Shown piece by piece: positions 8,833 to 20,220 of a stretch of DNA of 64,000 nt (the stretch's first letter is position 1; every line of letters starts with the position of its first letter). The notes below the pieces were generated by a model. The model did no database searches. It saw only the letters and a program-made list of their open reading frames with translations, and was not told the DNA's origin. The DNA is taken from assembly GCA_965240325.2 (NCBI GenBank), contig OZ251226.1, positions 558,001 through 622,000 on the forward strand, written 5' to 3'. The stretch comes from Rebecca billardiae RCC1528 (taxonomy: Eukaryota; Haptophyta). A program made the position numbers and the translations under genes.

Positions 8833-10903
8833 TCACCGTGGCGTCGTTTTTTGCCGCGGGCTGATCGCAAGCGGCGCCGATGCGGTCGCAGCGCCGCCGG
8901 CAGACCCGTCCTCCTCGTCCTCGTCCTCCATGTCCTCGTCCTCGCCCATGTCCGCGCCGCTGCCCTTGCTCCCGCCCTGCTTCGCCCGCTCCCCGCCGCG
9001 ATTATCGCCGGTCCACTTGAGGATGCTCGTGAACTGCGGCAACCGCTCGGTGCACAGCGGCAGCGCGCGCGGATCGCGGAGCGCGCTCATCTCGTTGATG
9101 AAGAGGCCGAAGAGGTGGTCCATGAACTGCTTGTGGTGCCTCCACTCGTGCCGCGACTCCGACTTGGGGTGGTACGCGTGCATCAGGAACGCCTTGGGCG
9201 CGACGTAGAACTGGAAGCCCAGGAAGCGCAGGTGCTGCACGAATTGGATTTTATTCTTGCCGTACCCTGGTAGTGCGTTGGGGCGCGCGCCGGAACGAGG
9301 GCAGCGTGCGCCGCAGCCGCAGCCGCAGCCGCCGTGGCGGACGGGCGCGACGACCGAGGGGCGTGGTGAGCCCCGCGCGCTCGCGCCGGCGCGCGCGCCC
9401 GCCGCGCCGCAGCGCCCCCGCTCGGACGCCCTCTCTCCGAGCGCGCGGCGCACCCGTGAAGCGCTCGTCGAAGAGGGGCGTGCTCTTGGCCGCCGGCACC
9501 ATCACATACGGCTCGTACACCATGGTGTCAAAGCACGGCACCTTGTACGCCTCGACCGGCCGCGACTTGATGGTGGTCTCGTGCCACCAGTACGGGTAGT
9601 TGGTGGTGAGGTGGTGCGCGGGGATCGCGCCGGGGTACCCCTTGAACGCGTAGCACTCGCGCTTGCCGATGCACCGCGCGAGCCCCGACAGCGTCGACGG
9701 CATGCGCTTGAGCTCCTTGTGGCGCGTCGCGAACGCGGGCACGACGACCGCGGTGCGCGCGTCCTTGGCCCAGTCCTCGTCGAGCAGCCGGAGCAGCACG
9801 TCGTACGTGCCGTCGCTGGGCCAGAGGTCGACGTCGGTCACGAGCCAGTGCGACGTGCTCACCCACTCGCGCGCCTTGTTCCGCAGCGCGTTCACCGGGT
9901 AGTGGTCGGAGCTCCTCCCCTGGATGTACGCGACGTGCCCCTGCTTGGCGCACCGGCTGCGCTCGAGCTCGACCGATGCGTCCGCCATCTGGTTGCCCAC
10001 GACGAAGACGGCGGCGGAGACGGGGCCGGGCCAGACGTCGCAGAGCTTCTTGAGCATCCACAGCCTGTCCACCGACGTCTGCGTCACCAGCGTCACGTCA
10101 CGCCGCCCGTCCGCCGCCGCGGCCGCGCCGCCGCCCGCGGCCGCGCCGCCCGCAGCGCCCCGCACGTGCGCGTGAGGATCGACCCGCGTGCGCGCCTCTG
10201 CCTGGATCGGCCGGATCCAGGACCAGTGCCCCGGCTTGGGCGAGGCGATGCGGCTGGTCTTGAGCACGACGCGCAGCGCGCGCCTCGTGTCCGGGATCGC
10301 CGCCGCGAAGCTGAACCCCTGGCACCGCGGGTCCTCGTTGCACCGCTCCGTCGCCGCCGCCAGCGTCGCCTCCGGCAGCTCCTCGAGATCGTACCCAGAT
10401 GCAATCTCGCCCATCACGCTCGTGTACTGCTTATTCGCGCTGGTCGCCTTGCTCGCGGCGTGCTCGCTCAGCTGCGTCGAGCGCTCAAGGTGCGCGAGCA
10501 CCTTGTCCCGCATGCGCTCCGCCATCGACGCCGCATCCGCGCTCTCGCGCCGAGCGATCGTGTCGGCCGCGCTCCCGGGCATCCCGCCGCGCCTCGCGCT
10601 GCGCGCCGCGCCGGCGCCCCCCCGCCCGTCATCTCTGGGCATGGCGATCCTGACAGCCGAGGTGTGCGACGAAAACGCGGTGGGCCGAGCCAGCGTTCGC
10701 GGGCCCGCCCATTCGCCGCCATCAGCCTCATCAGCGTCATCGACAACGTCGGCGTCCAGATCCGCCACCACCTTCTCGCGCGACAGGCGAGACATGCCCA
10801 CGAACGTGGTCACGCACGCCATGGCAACGAGAGCCAGGACAAGGAGTACGCCACGACTGACGCCACGCCTGCGCGCATGCTGGACGCGCACCACCGGCGC
10901 CAT
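8833..10903 (-). CDS. GT49 / LARGE-like Golgi glycosyltransferase (2 exons)
   Basis: Predicted exons 10903-9454 and 9266-8833 (627 aa). The intron 9453-9267 starts GTGCGC and ends CAG, and removing it joins PLFDERFTG directly to YGKNKIQ, the conserved block of LARGE/B4GAT1 enzymes. This family (GT49) makes glucuronyl or xylosyl-glucuronyl linkages on glycoproteins in animals. Features: a basic N-terminus and a signal-anchor helix (about 18-37) of a type II Golgi protein, a coiled stem region, then the catalytic domain with the metal-binding DxD in VTDVDLWPS (about residue 355), and FLMHAYHPKS near the end, matching the conserved His region. The tail is acidic and low in complexity. The ATG at 10903 was chosen because it precedes the signal anchor; the frame is open further upstream. 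Sugar specificity cannot be told. Confidence 0.85.
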
Positions 10904-11175
10904 CGTGCGGCCGTGCTGCGCCGCCGAGCGGCGCAACGGGCGCCCCGGGCAGCCCTCGTGCGAAGTACTGCGCTCACGATGGCGGCGGTTAATAATCCGG
11001 CTGATGAGTTTCTTACCGGACCGCTCTCCTGAGCCTTCCAAGCTGGAAAGCCGCTCAACCGCACAGGGCAGGAGGAAGTCAAGGGCACGGACCCCAGCAC
11101 CTTGCTGCTTGAGTGGCGGCGGCCCACCGGTGGCAAACCAACTGCCCCGCGCGGGGTGCAGAAGCGGCCCCGCCG

Positions 11176-12036
11176 ATGGTGCACGAAGACAACAAGGACG
11201 TGCCGCCGCAGCGCGATCCCGATGGCGACCCCAGCTACATCGAGATCCACGTCGACAGCGAGTTTCTGGAGAAGGCGCGCAACCTCAATTTCACGGACGG
11301 TGTCATCGTCTCCGTTCTGCGCCAGGTCAACTTTGACTACATCGCAGCGGCGAGGGAGCTGGCACATCTGGCCACCCAACGAGCGAACGAGCAAGACGCG
11401 GCAGACACCACGCTTCCGCCGAAGAAGCGCCACCGCGAGCTGGAGACGGACGCGATGCGCTCCTCGGATCCGGAGAGCGCCGGCGGTGCGCGGCCACAGC
11501 TGCCGAGCACAGCTGCGAGGGCCGCGGGGTACGCGATGGCAGGCGCGCTGCCCGCGAGGCCGCCTCCCATGGGGCGTGGGCCCAAGAAGCTGCGCACCGG
11601 GAAGGCCGGCTTGGGCGAGCTGATGGAGGCGAACCTCATCGCCGAAGGTGCGCGCGCGCGGCAGTGCGTGCGGGCAGGCGACCGAGTGCACGCGAGCGTG
11701 CTTGCCCCAACGTACCGCACCCTCCCCGTCCACGCGTGCGTCGCGCGGCTCGACGGCGCAGGCGAGGGCGTGCTCGCGGTGGACGTGACCGTGAGGGGCT
11801 GCCGCGTGCGGAGGAGCGGGCACCTGCGATGGGCCTCGGGCCCAGAGGGGCGCTACCCCCTGATCTGCGACGCCGCGAACGGTCTCACCTTTGACTCGCC
11901 GTCAGGCTGGGCCGTGCAGAGTATCAAGGAGGCCTTGAATACCAAGGACGCGAAGACGAATGGCTTCACGGCAGTGTACTACCAGGGGCAGAAGCTCTCC
12001 GACATCCGCGCGCAGCTCGAGGAGATGGAAAAATAG
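11176..12036 (+). CDS. RAMA-domain protein with UBA-like N-terminus
   Basis: A 286-residue protein. The C-terminal half (about 155-280) looks like a RAMA domain, the module found beside MPN in human MPND and in restriction-associated proteins. It begins LGELMEANLI, then has FDSPSGWA (239-246), and ends NGFTAVYYQGQKLSDI, paralleling the FNSPSAWA and KYKGQKL blocks of MPND. RAMA is thought to bind modified DNA such as N6-methyladenine. An N-terminal helical segment (about 30-68, LNFTDGVIVSVLRQVNFDYI) resembles a UBA-like three-helix bundle; this is weaker. There is no MPN protease domain. The start is the first ATG; an upstream in-frame GTG is ignored. It is divergent from the glycosyltransferase gene, with about 270 bp between the ATGs. 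Confidence 0.7.
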   Translation: MVHEDNKDVPPQRDPDGDPSYIEIHVDSEFLEKARNLNFTDGVIVSVLRQVNFDYIAAARELAHLATQRANEQDAADTTLPPKKRHRELETDAMRSSDPESAGGARPQLPSTAARAAGYAMAGALPARPPPMGRGPKKLRTGKAGLGELMEANLIAEGARARQCVRAGDRVHASVLAPTYRTLPVHACVARLDGAGEGVLAVDVTVRGCRVRRSGHLRWASGPEGRYPLICDAANGLTFDSPSGWAVQSIKEALNTKDAKTNGFTAVYYQGQKLSDIRAQLEEMEK

Positions 12037-14362
12037 CGGCGTCGTTGACACTAATCAGTTCCACCGGCCGGGCGGCCGGCGACTCCCGGTAATTCGTGGT
12101 CCTATACCGCCGAGGTAACTGGTAAGCTGCGCTACAGCCCGTACCGATCAGGTCGATCGGAGTCGCCGGGACAGTCGGTCATCTCGCCTCTTGGGGCCGG
12201 GCGGGCGTGATCAGGAGTCCGCTTAGAAGCAGCCGATTGGCGGCCGACCGTCAGACCGTCATGATGAGTGTCCGTCATGATCCGCCGAACGTTAGTAATC
12301 TGAGTACGGGGCACGGCGCCGCGGCTGAGTAGTGAGTGACGGCGCCGCCCGCCGTCCGAGTTCTCCGTCCGTCCCGCCCTCAGAGCTCCGTCTCGCGAGA
12401 CGGTGTGAGACTACGACTCATACTGACTCCGAGAGTGCTGCGGGGCGCGAGCCTCGGCGCGGCGCGGCGGCCACGAAATTCGTCTCGATGAGACTAGCAG
12501 AGGGGCCAAAGCCCCACTACCGTGTCGGGGGTCAGTGCGTCAGCCGCCAAAAGTCCATGGCAATCTGAAGCAGTGTCTGTCGTCTGCTTGAGATGAGGCT
12601 GCTCTCATCAAACTTCGAGATGTCCGAATATATATACACAGTAACCTCATCTGCTTCATCGCCCAGAGCGCGCTAGGCGGCACGCGCACTCTCCAAGCCC
12701 CTCTTCTGCAGCTGCGCGCCGCTTGGCCGGCGCGCGGCGACGCGTACTACGACCGAGTCATCCTCATCCAGGCGCCCACGCGGGCGCGCACGGGGGCGAC
12801 AGCCGCGGCTGCCGCTTGCCGGAGCTACTCGCCGCTAGGTCGGCGGGCAGCGACATCGACTACGACCTCACCCTCATCCAAGTGCTCCGGAAGGCGCTCG
12901 GCCGCGGCGGCATCTGCCGTCGCCGCCGCGTGCCCCAGGCCCGAGGCGGTGGCTCCATCCCGGCCCCGCTCCCGTAGGGGGGCAGGGCTGCGGGTGGCGC
13001 ACTGTCTGACCTGGACGGAAGGCGCGGACGCATTCTATGTGCCTGCTGCACTCTGAGCCTGACGCTTGCCCGTTGCTGCCACGTCGTTAAATAAATATAT
13101 ATATACATATGCATATGCATATACATATTCAGCATCGCCTGAAATGACCCGCCCGGTGGGGGCGGGCTGGGAGTCACGCTAACAGCAAGTTTTGCGAAAA
13201 TTTTATGTCACATATATACGACTGGAGATGGCTCCGGCTCCGGTCCACCCCCCCCCCCCAGCTCCGTGACCGTTACGTCTGCTTGGCCCCGAGCCGAAGT
13301 CAACCCGAAGCGGACCATGCAGCAGAATGCAGAGTCCCTTCCGACGGTCCCCGATTGATGACTTCGTCAACGAGAAATGTCGCATCCGACCACCTCCCAA
13401 TAGGTTCAGACTCTATTTTTACTATGCAATTACCCGTCCCTTACTCGGATTTCAGCACAGTCCGGGAGCGTTCCGGACACCTGTATACATATGCGAAATT
13501 CAGCACCCGGGCTGGGTATTTAGTTAGAGAAAATAGAGTCTGAACCTATTGGAGGTCGGGCTGATGATCCATTTGGCCGTAATATATCGTCCAAGGGACC
13601 GCCTGGGGTGGTCTAGGAGAGTCTAGCTAGTAGTGTAGATCATCAGAGGCAGCGATCCCGCCGATTCAGCAGATTGCAGTGTCAAGATGTAACGCTCCAA
13701 CCAGTGCCCCGGACTGCCGACTGGGGGGGTGGACCGAAGCCGGAGCCAGATCTACGACCTCAATCTCGACGCGATCTCGGTAACATTAGTAGGGGAGATA
13801 TACGATCGATCTGCCAAAGTGATCTGCTGCTCGCTATCTGCATCAAAGGAAATTAAATGGAATCGCGTACCGGCTAGATCACAGTTTGGCAGTCTGAAAA
13901 GTGAATTCGGCACATGCGGACTTCTACCGATCCCTTTCAGAATTAAGTCCTAAACGAACTTACATGCACGCGGACTCAATAAACAGCGCTAGTAGTAAGC
14001 CGACGAGCAGTAGGAGATGTTTAATCATCATCATATATCTCTCCACGCACGATCTTGCTTTTCTTGTGGCACACTGACCGCTAACAGACAGTGTTTAACA
14101 GTTAGGCTAACTACGCTCATATTAGTCATACTAAGCTATACGCGGTCATTATCATCATCATATCATCCCGCCTCAATATATAATTCTGCGAAGGGCTGAT
14201 GGTCCCCAGTGGCAGTAGACGGCATCAGTTGCTCCGCTTTGTGCAGTTGGGTTTCCAGAATTTGATGATCATTCGCCTTGCAACATCGGTGGATTTCGGT
14301 GGTGCTCGGAGGGCTTCGTCGTGATGTCAGCACTCGATCATCAGCCGTGAGGCTGCACAGAG
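12037..14362. other. Intergenic region, no supported gene
   Basis: Open frames here are short and have no recognisable content. It includes an inverted-repeat element at 13397-13552, an AT-rich microsatellite around 13090-13130, and a short segment (13059-13090) also found at 59495-59529 inside a fold-back element. Confidence 0.55.
13397..13552. repeat. 156-bp element with 23-bp perfect terminal inverted repeats
   Basis: The arms 13397-13419 (beginning CCAATAGGTTCAGACTC) and 13530-13552 are perfect inverted complements, and imperfect similarity extends several bases outward. The size and structure fit a MITE. No protein is encoded. Confidence 0.65.
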
Positions 14363-17300
14363 TCAGGTGGCGTGCGCCCCGTCGGGCGCGACCACTGACG
14401 CGCCGCTCCGCCCGCTGCGGTGCGAGGAGCCGCTACGTCCGGAGAGCAAGTTGCGCCGAGAGCCATGTCGACTGCTGCCGCCCGTGCTGGCCTCGGCGAT
14501 GTGCTGGGCGTGGCTCGCCCAGGTCCAGCTCGAGTCGCGATTGACGAGGCGCGAGCGTTGGCCCGGAGTGCTCTGGAGCAGCGCCCGCGGCCGCAGCGCC
14601 GCCGACCTGACCGAGCCTGGCTGCTCGGCCTGGTCGCGCCTCGCGCCTTCTCGCACCATCGCCAGGATCTTGTCGTGACTGCTCGGCGGCAGGTGCTTGG
14701 CGAGGATCGTGGGCGGCGGCGCACGGCGGTGGCGGGGCTCGGAGCGCCCCATCATCGAATGGCGCCGGCGCGGCCCGCTGGCTGCGCCGCCGAGCGCAAC
14801 CGTTCGGGCGGCTGAGTGCAGACCGCCAGCCGGCCGAGGCGGCTGGCCGGTGCTCAGCTCGGTCCGTCCCTCCTCCACGGATGGGCACGAGCTCATCAAG
14901 CCCGGAGCCGAGGAGCGCGCGGCGGAGCCGGCGGCACCCTCCGACCGGCGCAAGCCGCGCCATTCGGGCGCGCGGGTCCTTAGGCCATCGCTCGTGCGCT
15001 GCCGGGTGAGCCACCAGCGGGGCCGAGCCGAGCCCGCCCCAGCCGCGCCGTGATGCACCGCCACCGGGCTCGGTGGCCTGGCGACGGCGTCGGCCTGGTC
15101 CCATTCCCTCGGCGTGCTCGAGCTCGAGTCCCGCCCGCTCCCCGCGCCGCCCGACTGCGCGAGGCCCATGCCCTCGAGCTCGGTGCTGAGCGCGCCTGCC
15201 GCGACCCGCGCCACGCTCAGAAGGCCTCCGAAGAATTCGCTCGGGAAGTAGCGCTCGGTGGTGGCCGGGTCGGCGTCGAGCAGCACGGCCTGCGAGGCGG
15301 GGGTGCCGCCTCCGCCCCCGCCGCCGGCGCCACCGCCGTCGCCGCCGGCGCCAGCAGCCTGCTCCTCCGCCACGCGCTGCAGCTTGGCGAGCAGTAGCAG
15401 CCCCAGGATCGGGTCGACCAGCTTGCTCTTGTCCGCCTCGTCCGAGAACTTCCCGTGCAACACGAGGGCGACGGAGTCGAGCCAGCCCGGCCGCTCGTGC
15501 AGGGGCAGCAGCGCGGGGCCCTGCAGCGCGGCGGGCGCGGCCTCGCGCTGCGCGGCGGCGGCGGCGTCGGAGCCTCCCGCCACCACCTCGCGCTCCTCAC
15601 ACCGCGCCGCCGCGCCCGCCGCGCCACCGCCATCCCACAGGTGCATGCCCACCTTGCCGCCGAGCGTGAGCCTCGACCACTGCTCCAGCCTGCACCAGCC
15701 TCGCAGCTGCGGCGTGGACGCAGGGGCGCGTGCGTGCGCGCGGCCGGGGCGCGTGGCTCGGCGCACGCGGCGCGCATGGCGCGGCGCTCGCGCCGCCGCG
15801 CGCGCGCGCGCGCACTTGATACGTGTCGACGCCGCAGGGCGCGCCGGTGTCTGCGTGCGTGGCGGGCGGCGCCACGACCACAAAGTGGCGCATCGCTGCC
15901 GCGCACACCGCGAGCGTGTCGATGGCGCGCTGCTTGGACGTGGCGTTCTTCTGCGGGATGCACGAGTAGTCGATCTGCGCGCCGCGCAGGCGCACAGCAC
16001 GGCCGGCGGGCGGCGGGTTGAGTGCCGCGCGCGCGCGCGCGGGAGGCGCGCCCGGCGCGCGCAGAGGCCGCGCGTACCCACACATAGAGCTCGGCGGGCT
16101 GCGCGCCCGTCCGAGCGCACAGCTCGGCGCACGCCGCACAGATGGCGTCGAAGTGGACGTTCTGGGGGTCGGGCTCGGAGGAGCCGAGCCACTGCGCGCG
16201 GAGGCGCGGCGAGCGCAGGGCACAGCGCGTCAGAGGCCGCCGGCGCGTGCGCGCGCGATTCGGGCGAGCACGCGAGTTGAGAGAGCGGCGGGCGTGCGAG
16301 TGCACACGCTCGACGCGCGGCGCGGCGCTGGCTGGCCGCTCGGGAGCCGCACACAATCATCGGCAACGCACAGCGCGCGCGCAGCAGCAGCAGCAGCGGC
16401 ACGGGCCCCTACCGCGCGCACGCGCTCGCCCTCCCTGCTGCTGCCGCGCGCGCGCGCCCGAGGTGCGTCTCTCGGCCGCCAGATCGCCATCTCGCGCGCG
16501 TGTGCGCACCTGGTGCGAGACGAAGACGGTCTCGTGCCGCGCGCAGAAGGCCCTCAGCTCCTCGTACGTGTCGAGGGTGGCGAGCTGCGCGCGCACGTGC
16601 TCGTGCGGCGCGAGCCGGCCCAGCGCGCGCAGGCTGGCGAAGGGCAGCAGCACCACGGGGCACTTGAGCTCGACGACTGTCGAGAGAGCCGCGAGCACGC
16701 GCGCCACGTTCGCCTCGTCCTGCTCGCGCTGCGCCACGAGAGCCGAGCGCACGCGCGCGGCGGCGCGCGAGGCGCCATAGAGCAAGGCCGCGAGGACGAG
16801 CGCGCCGATCACCGCCGTGAGCGCGTACACCAGCGCAGCCCGCCAGAACGCCACCTGGTCCGTCGACGGGCTGGCGCGCACCATCACCGTGGCCGAGGCC
16901 GAGCTCGCGCCCTCCTCGTCCTCTGCGACGTATTGCAAAGCGCTCGAGCCGGGCGCAAGCGCGCGCACCCACACCGTGTGCTCGCCCAGCGGGAGCGAGG
17001 CAGGCAGCCGCAGCGCGCGCGCCGACGCCTCGCCGTCGCGCTTGCTCGCGTACAGCTCGAGGGCCGCCCCGTCCTCCTCGAGCGCCTGCAGCCTCACCAC
17101 CAGCGAGCCCGACCCATCGGCGTCCGCCTCCGCCGCCGCCGACCCCGACGAGCCCGCCGCGCCGCCGGCGGCACCGGAGGCGTCCGAGTGGCTGTCGACA
17201 TCGTCGACCGGCAGCCTGACGGGCACGAGCTCGCCGACCGTGAGCTCCGCGAGCACGTCCGACGCGATCGGCGCGTCGTTCCGCGCGCCGATCGACAGCT

Positions 17301-20220
17301 CGACCACGCCCGCCGCGCGCGCCGAGCGCAGCGGCTGGCCGGGGCAGTCGGTGGCCGAGAAGCCGAACCAGTCCGACCCGTGCGCGTCCGCACGCGGCAC
17401 GTAGGTCACGGTGCGCACGCCGGTGGGGAGCGCGGCGGACTGCAGCGAGGTGCTCCCGATCAGCGCGACGTAGTCCACGTAGTTCCAGTCGTCGATCCCC
17501 GTCTCCGCGCTCGTGTCCAGCTCGAGCCGCACGCGGTCGGTCTTGAAGTGCGTGCGGCACGCCGGCACGGTCCACGCGTAGTACGTGCGCGTGCTCGCGG
17601 CCAGCTCGACGGCCGCGCGCTGCGCTGGCTGGCGGAAGAGGCGGGTCCAGCCGCCGCCCGGCGCGCCGACGCGCACGCCGACGACCGCGCCCATCCCGCG
17701 CGGCGAGCCCACCTCCACGCTCACGACGTACACCGCCGTGCGCACGCGCAGCTCCACCCACTCTGTGAAGCCCCGCTCCGGATAGGACGGCACTTGCGAG
17801 TGCGAGAAGGCAAACTGCGGCCCCCATCGGCCTCCGGCCGGGTTGGAGAGGTCGCGCGCGCCGATGAAGCCTTTGCTCGCCGGGCACCACGCTCCCGCCC
17901 GCACCGGCGAGACGTCGGAGAGCCGCACGCGCGCGCGCGGCGCGTGCGGCTGCCCGCTCCGGAGCGGCGCGCAGTCGGCCGGGTAGCTGGCCGTCCTGGC
18001 GGGCGCGTCCATAGCACACGGGACCCACGCGCCGCTCGCGCCGTCGCGCCGCCACTGCGGCAAGTACTCGATGTGAGCGTGCGTCGGGGCCGCCGCGCCG
18101 AGCCCGGCGCCGTCGGCGCCGCCGCCCGCCGCCGCCTCGTCCGCCTCGAGCCCGAGCACGCGCGCCGGAATCCCCGCCGGAGCCGCCGGGTGGAAGAGCA
18201 GCTCGCCCTCGCGCGGCACGCCGCCCGGAAACTCGCCGATGCACTCGCCGTACAGCGCGCACGAGGGTGGGCCGATGAGCTGGATCGGGTGGTAGTCGGC
18301 GAAGGCGCCGGTGCCCCAGTAGGACGAGACCGCCGTCACCTCGTGCACGTACTGCGTGAGCACGTCGCCCACGGCGTACGCGTTGTGCTCCGCCTCGATG
18401 TGCACGCGGCCGCTGTGCGCGAACGGGTCGGCAAAGAACAGGTCGCCCTTGGCCGGGAGCCTCGTGACAAACAGGCCGAACGGGTCGTCGCCCTCCGCGT
18501 TGGTCGCGCGCAGACGCACCTCCACGCCGCCGCGCGCGTCCTCCGCCACCTCCGCGCGCGTGCGCGCCTCGACCACCGGCAGCTCGTCGAAGGGCGTCAC
18601 GTCGAGCGTGAAGTTCATCGTGGCTCCGAGCAGCAGCGCGCCGCCGGCGTCGGCGGCGCCGCCGAGCGCCGCTGCCGTGTCGTTGAGCGCGCGCGCGAGG
18701 CCGAACGAGTCGAAGGCGCGGCCGAACTCGTTGGCGTTGGGCTGGTAGAAGACGAACGCCGAGCTGCCCGCGAGCACCGTGAGCGCCGCCTCCACCCGCG
18801 CGCCGGGCCTGTACACCATCTCCCACCTGGCCGTGCCGTCGTCCGAAGCCCCTGCCGGCCGCTGCGAGAAGACGTGGGCGGCGAAGAGCGCGCCGCGCTC
18901 GGGCAGCCGCGTGACGACGAGGTGCTCGGGCTGGCCGAGCGCGCCGCCGCCGCTGTACACCTCGAGCAGCTTGAGCTCCCCCTCCGCCAGCGTGACGTGC
19001 GTGAAGATCGCCGCGCCGCCGTCCACTGGCATCGGCAGCGGCGGCGCGAGCGGCCAGACGTGCACGGCGGTGCCGCCGTCGCCGTCGGCGTCGATCTCGA
19101 GCGCGAGTGGCGCGTCGAACGGCTCGGGCGCGGTGAGGTTGAGCACGCGGCCGTCGTCGAGCGCGAGCGAGAGCCGCTCGCCCGCGCGCGCCCACGCCAC
19201 GTACGGCGCGCCCGGCCGCACCGCCTTGCGCAGCGGCCGCGAGAGCGGCGGCGGCGTGCGCTCGGGCGGCCGCAGCGCGAGCACGTGCCCCTGCAGCCGC
19301 GCGAGCTCGACGGCGTCGCGCATCTCGGGGTGGGCGTGCACCATCTGGCCGAGGAGCAGGTCTCCGTCCGGGCCGATCGTGCCCAGGTTGCGCTCGACAC
19401 GCGACACCACGCCGCTGCCATTGACCGCCGCGGCCGCCGGCAGCGGTTCGTCAAAATCGTACAGCAGCAGCAAGTCCGGCTCCAGCCCGGCGCGCAGCCG
19501 CGCGGTGAGCGAGGCGTTCCAGCGCTCGGCGATCTGCCCGGGCGAGAGCGCGCCGCCGAAGAGCGCCACGTCGTCGAGCTGCCCGCGGAACCCGAACTCG
19601 TCGTTCACCACCTGGTGCCGCTCCGGGTTATCCACGTTTTGCGGGTACACGTGCGCGCCCAGCGTCGCAAACGGCCGGTCGTCGATGAGCGAGCCGCGCA
19701 GGTCGTCGGCGAGGTCGTAGCCCACGCCGTCGAAGTAGGCGCGCAGCCTGCCGTCCGATGCGTTCCACGTGAGCGCGTAGTGGTGCCACTGCTGCCCGTA
19801 CTCCACCGTGAGCTCGTCGAGCGCGTCCCAACGGATCGGGATGTCATTCGAGAGAATCATGTGGCCACTGCTCGATTGGAAGGGCACAAAGTGGCAGCAC
19901 GCGGCGGTGCGCACGAGCTGGAAGTGTATCCGTGGGCCTCTCGACGCGGACTCGAGCCCGTCGGTGCGCGCCCACACCATGAAAGTCGCGCCGCGCTCGA
20001 GCTTGGCCACCTCGGGGTGCGACGCGTCGAGGGCGCGCGCGCGCTGTCCCGCGATCATTGTCGGGTTGGAGAAAGTGGCGACGTAGTTGCGCGCGATCAC
20101 GCCGCGCGGCCGAGCCGCCACGTGCACTTGCGCCGCCGCCGCCGCGGCGACGAACACGGCGCGGGCGAGCTGCGCCACCCGCGCCCCGGGGGCTGGGCCC
20201 CCACGCCCCGCTCCAGACAT
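14363..20220 (-). CDS. Large single-pass receptor-like protein: LamG-like ectodomain plus cytoplasmic TIR/HET-like domain (4 exons)
   Basis: Predicted exons 20220-16510, 16191-16078, 15974-15816 and 15706-14363 (1775 aa); all junctions are phase 0 with GT donors and CAG acceptors. The N-terminus is hydrophobic enough for a signal peptide. Residues about 45-230 look like a concanavalin-A/LamG jelly roll (WHHYALTWNASDGRLRAYFDG; FRGQLDDVALF). About 797-930 look like a discoidin/galactose-binding domain (FTEWVELRVRTAVYVVSVEVG), followed by an Ig/cadherin-like segment. A transmembrane helix lies near 1127-1150. The cytoplasmic part reads VFVSHQW, YVWIDYSCIPQ, FVVVAP and RGWCRLEQW in order, but only across the three splice junctions. 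This order matches a TIR or HET-like fold. The Ser/Arg-rich tail is probably disordered. Ligand and function are unknown; sensing and signalling is my inference. Confidence 0.75.

Noticed and set aside
9257-11032. 591-residue plus-strand frame
   Set aside because: Antisense to the GT49 gene; no protein features.
15707-16402. N-terminal part of a continuous minus-strand frame from 16402
   Set aside because: Arg/Ala-rich shadow across introns; the conserved protein here is in other frames and joins through splice sites to the receptor gene.
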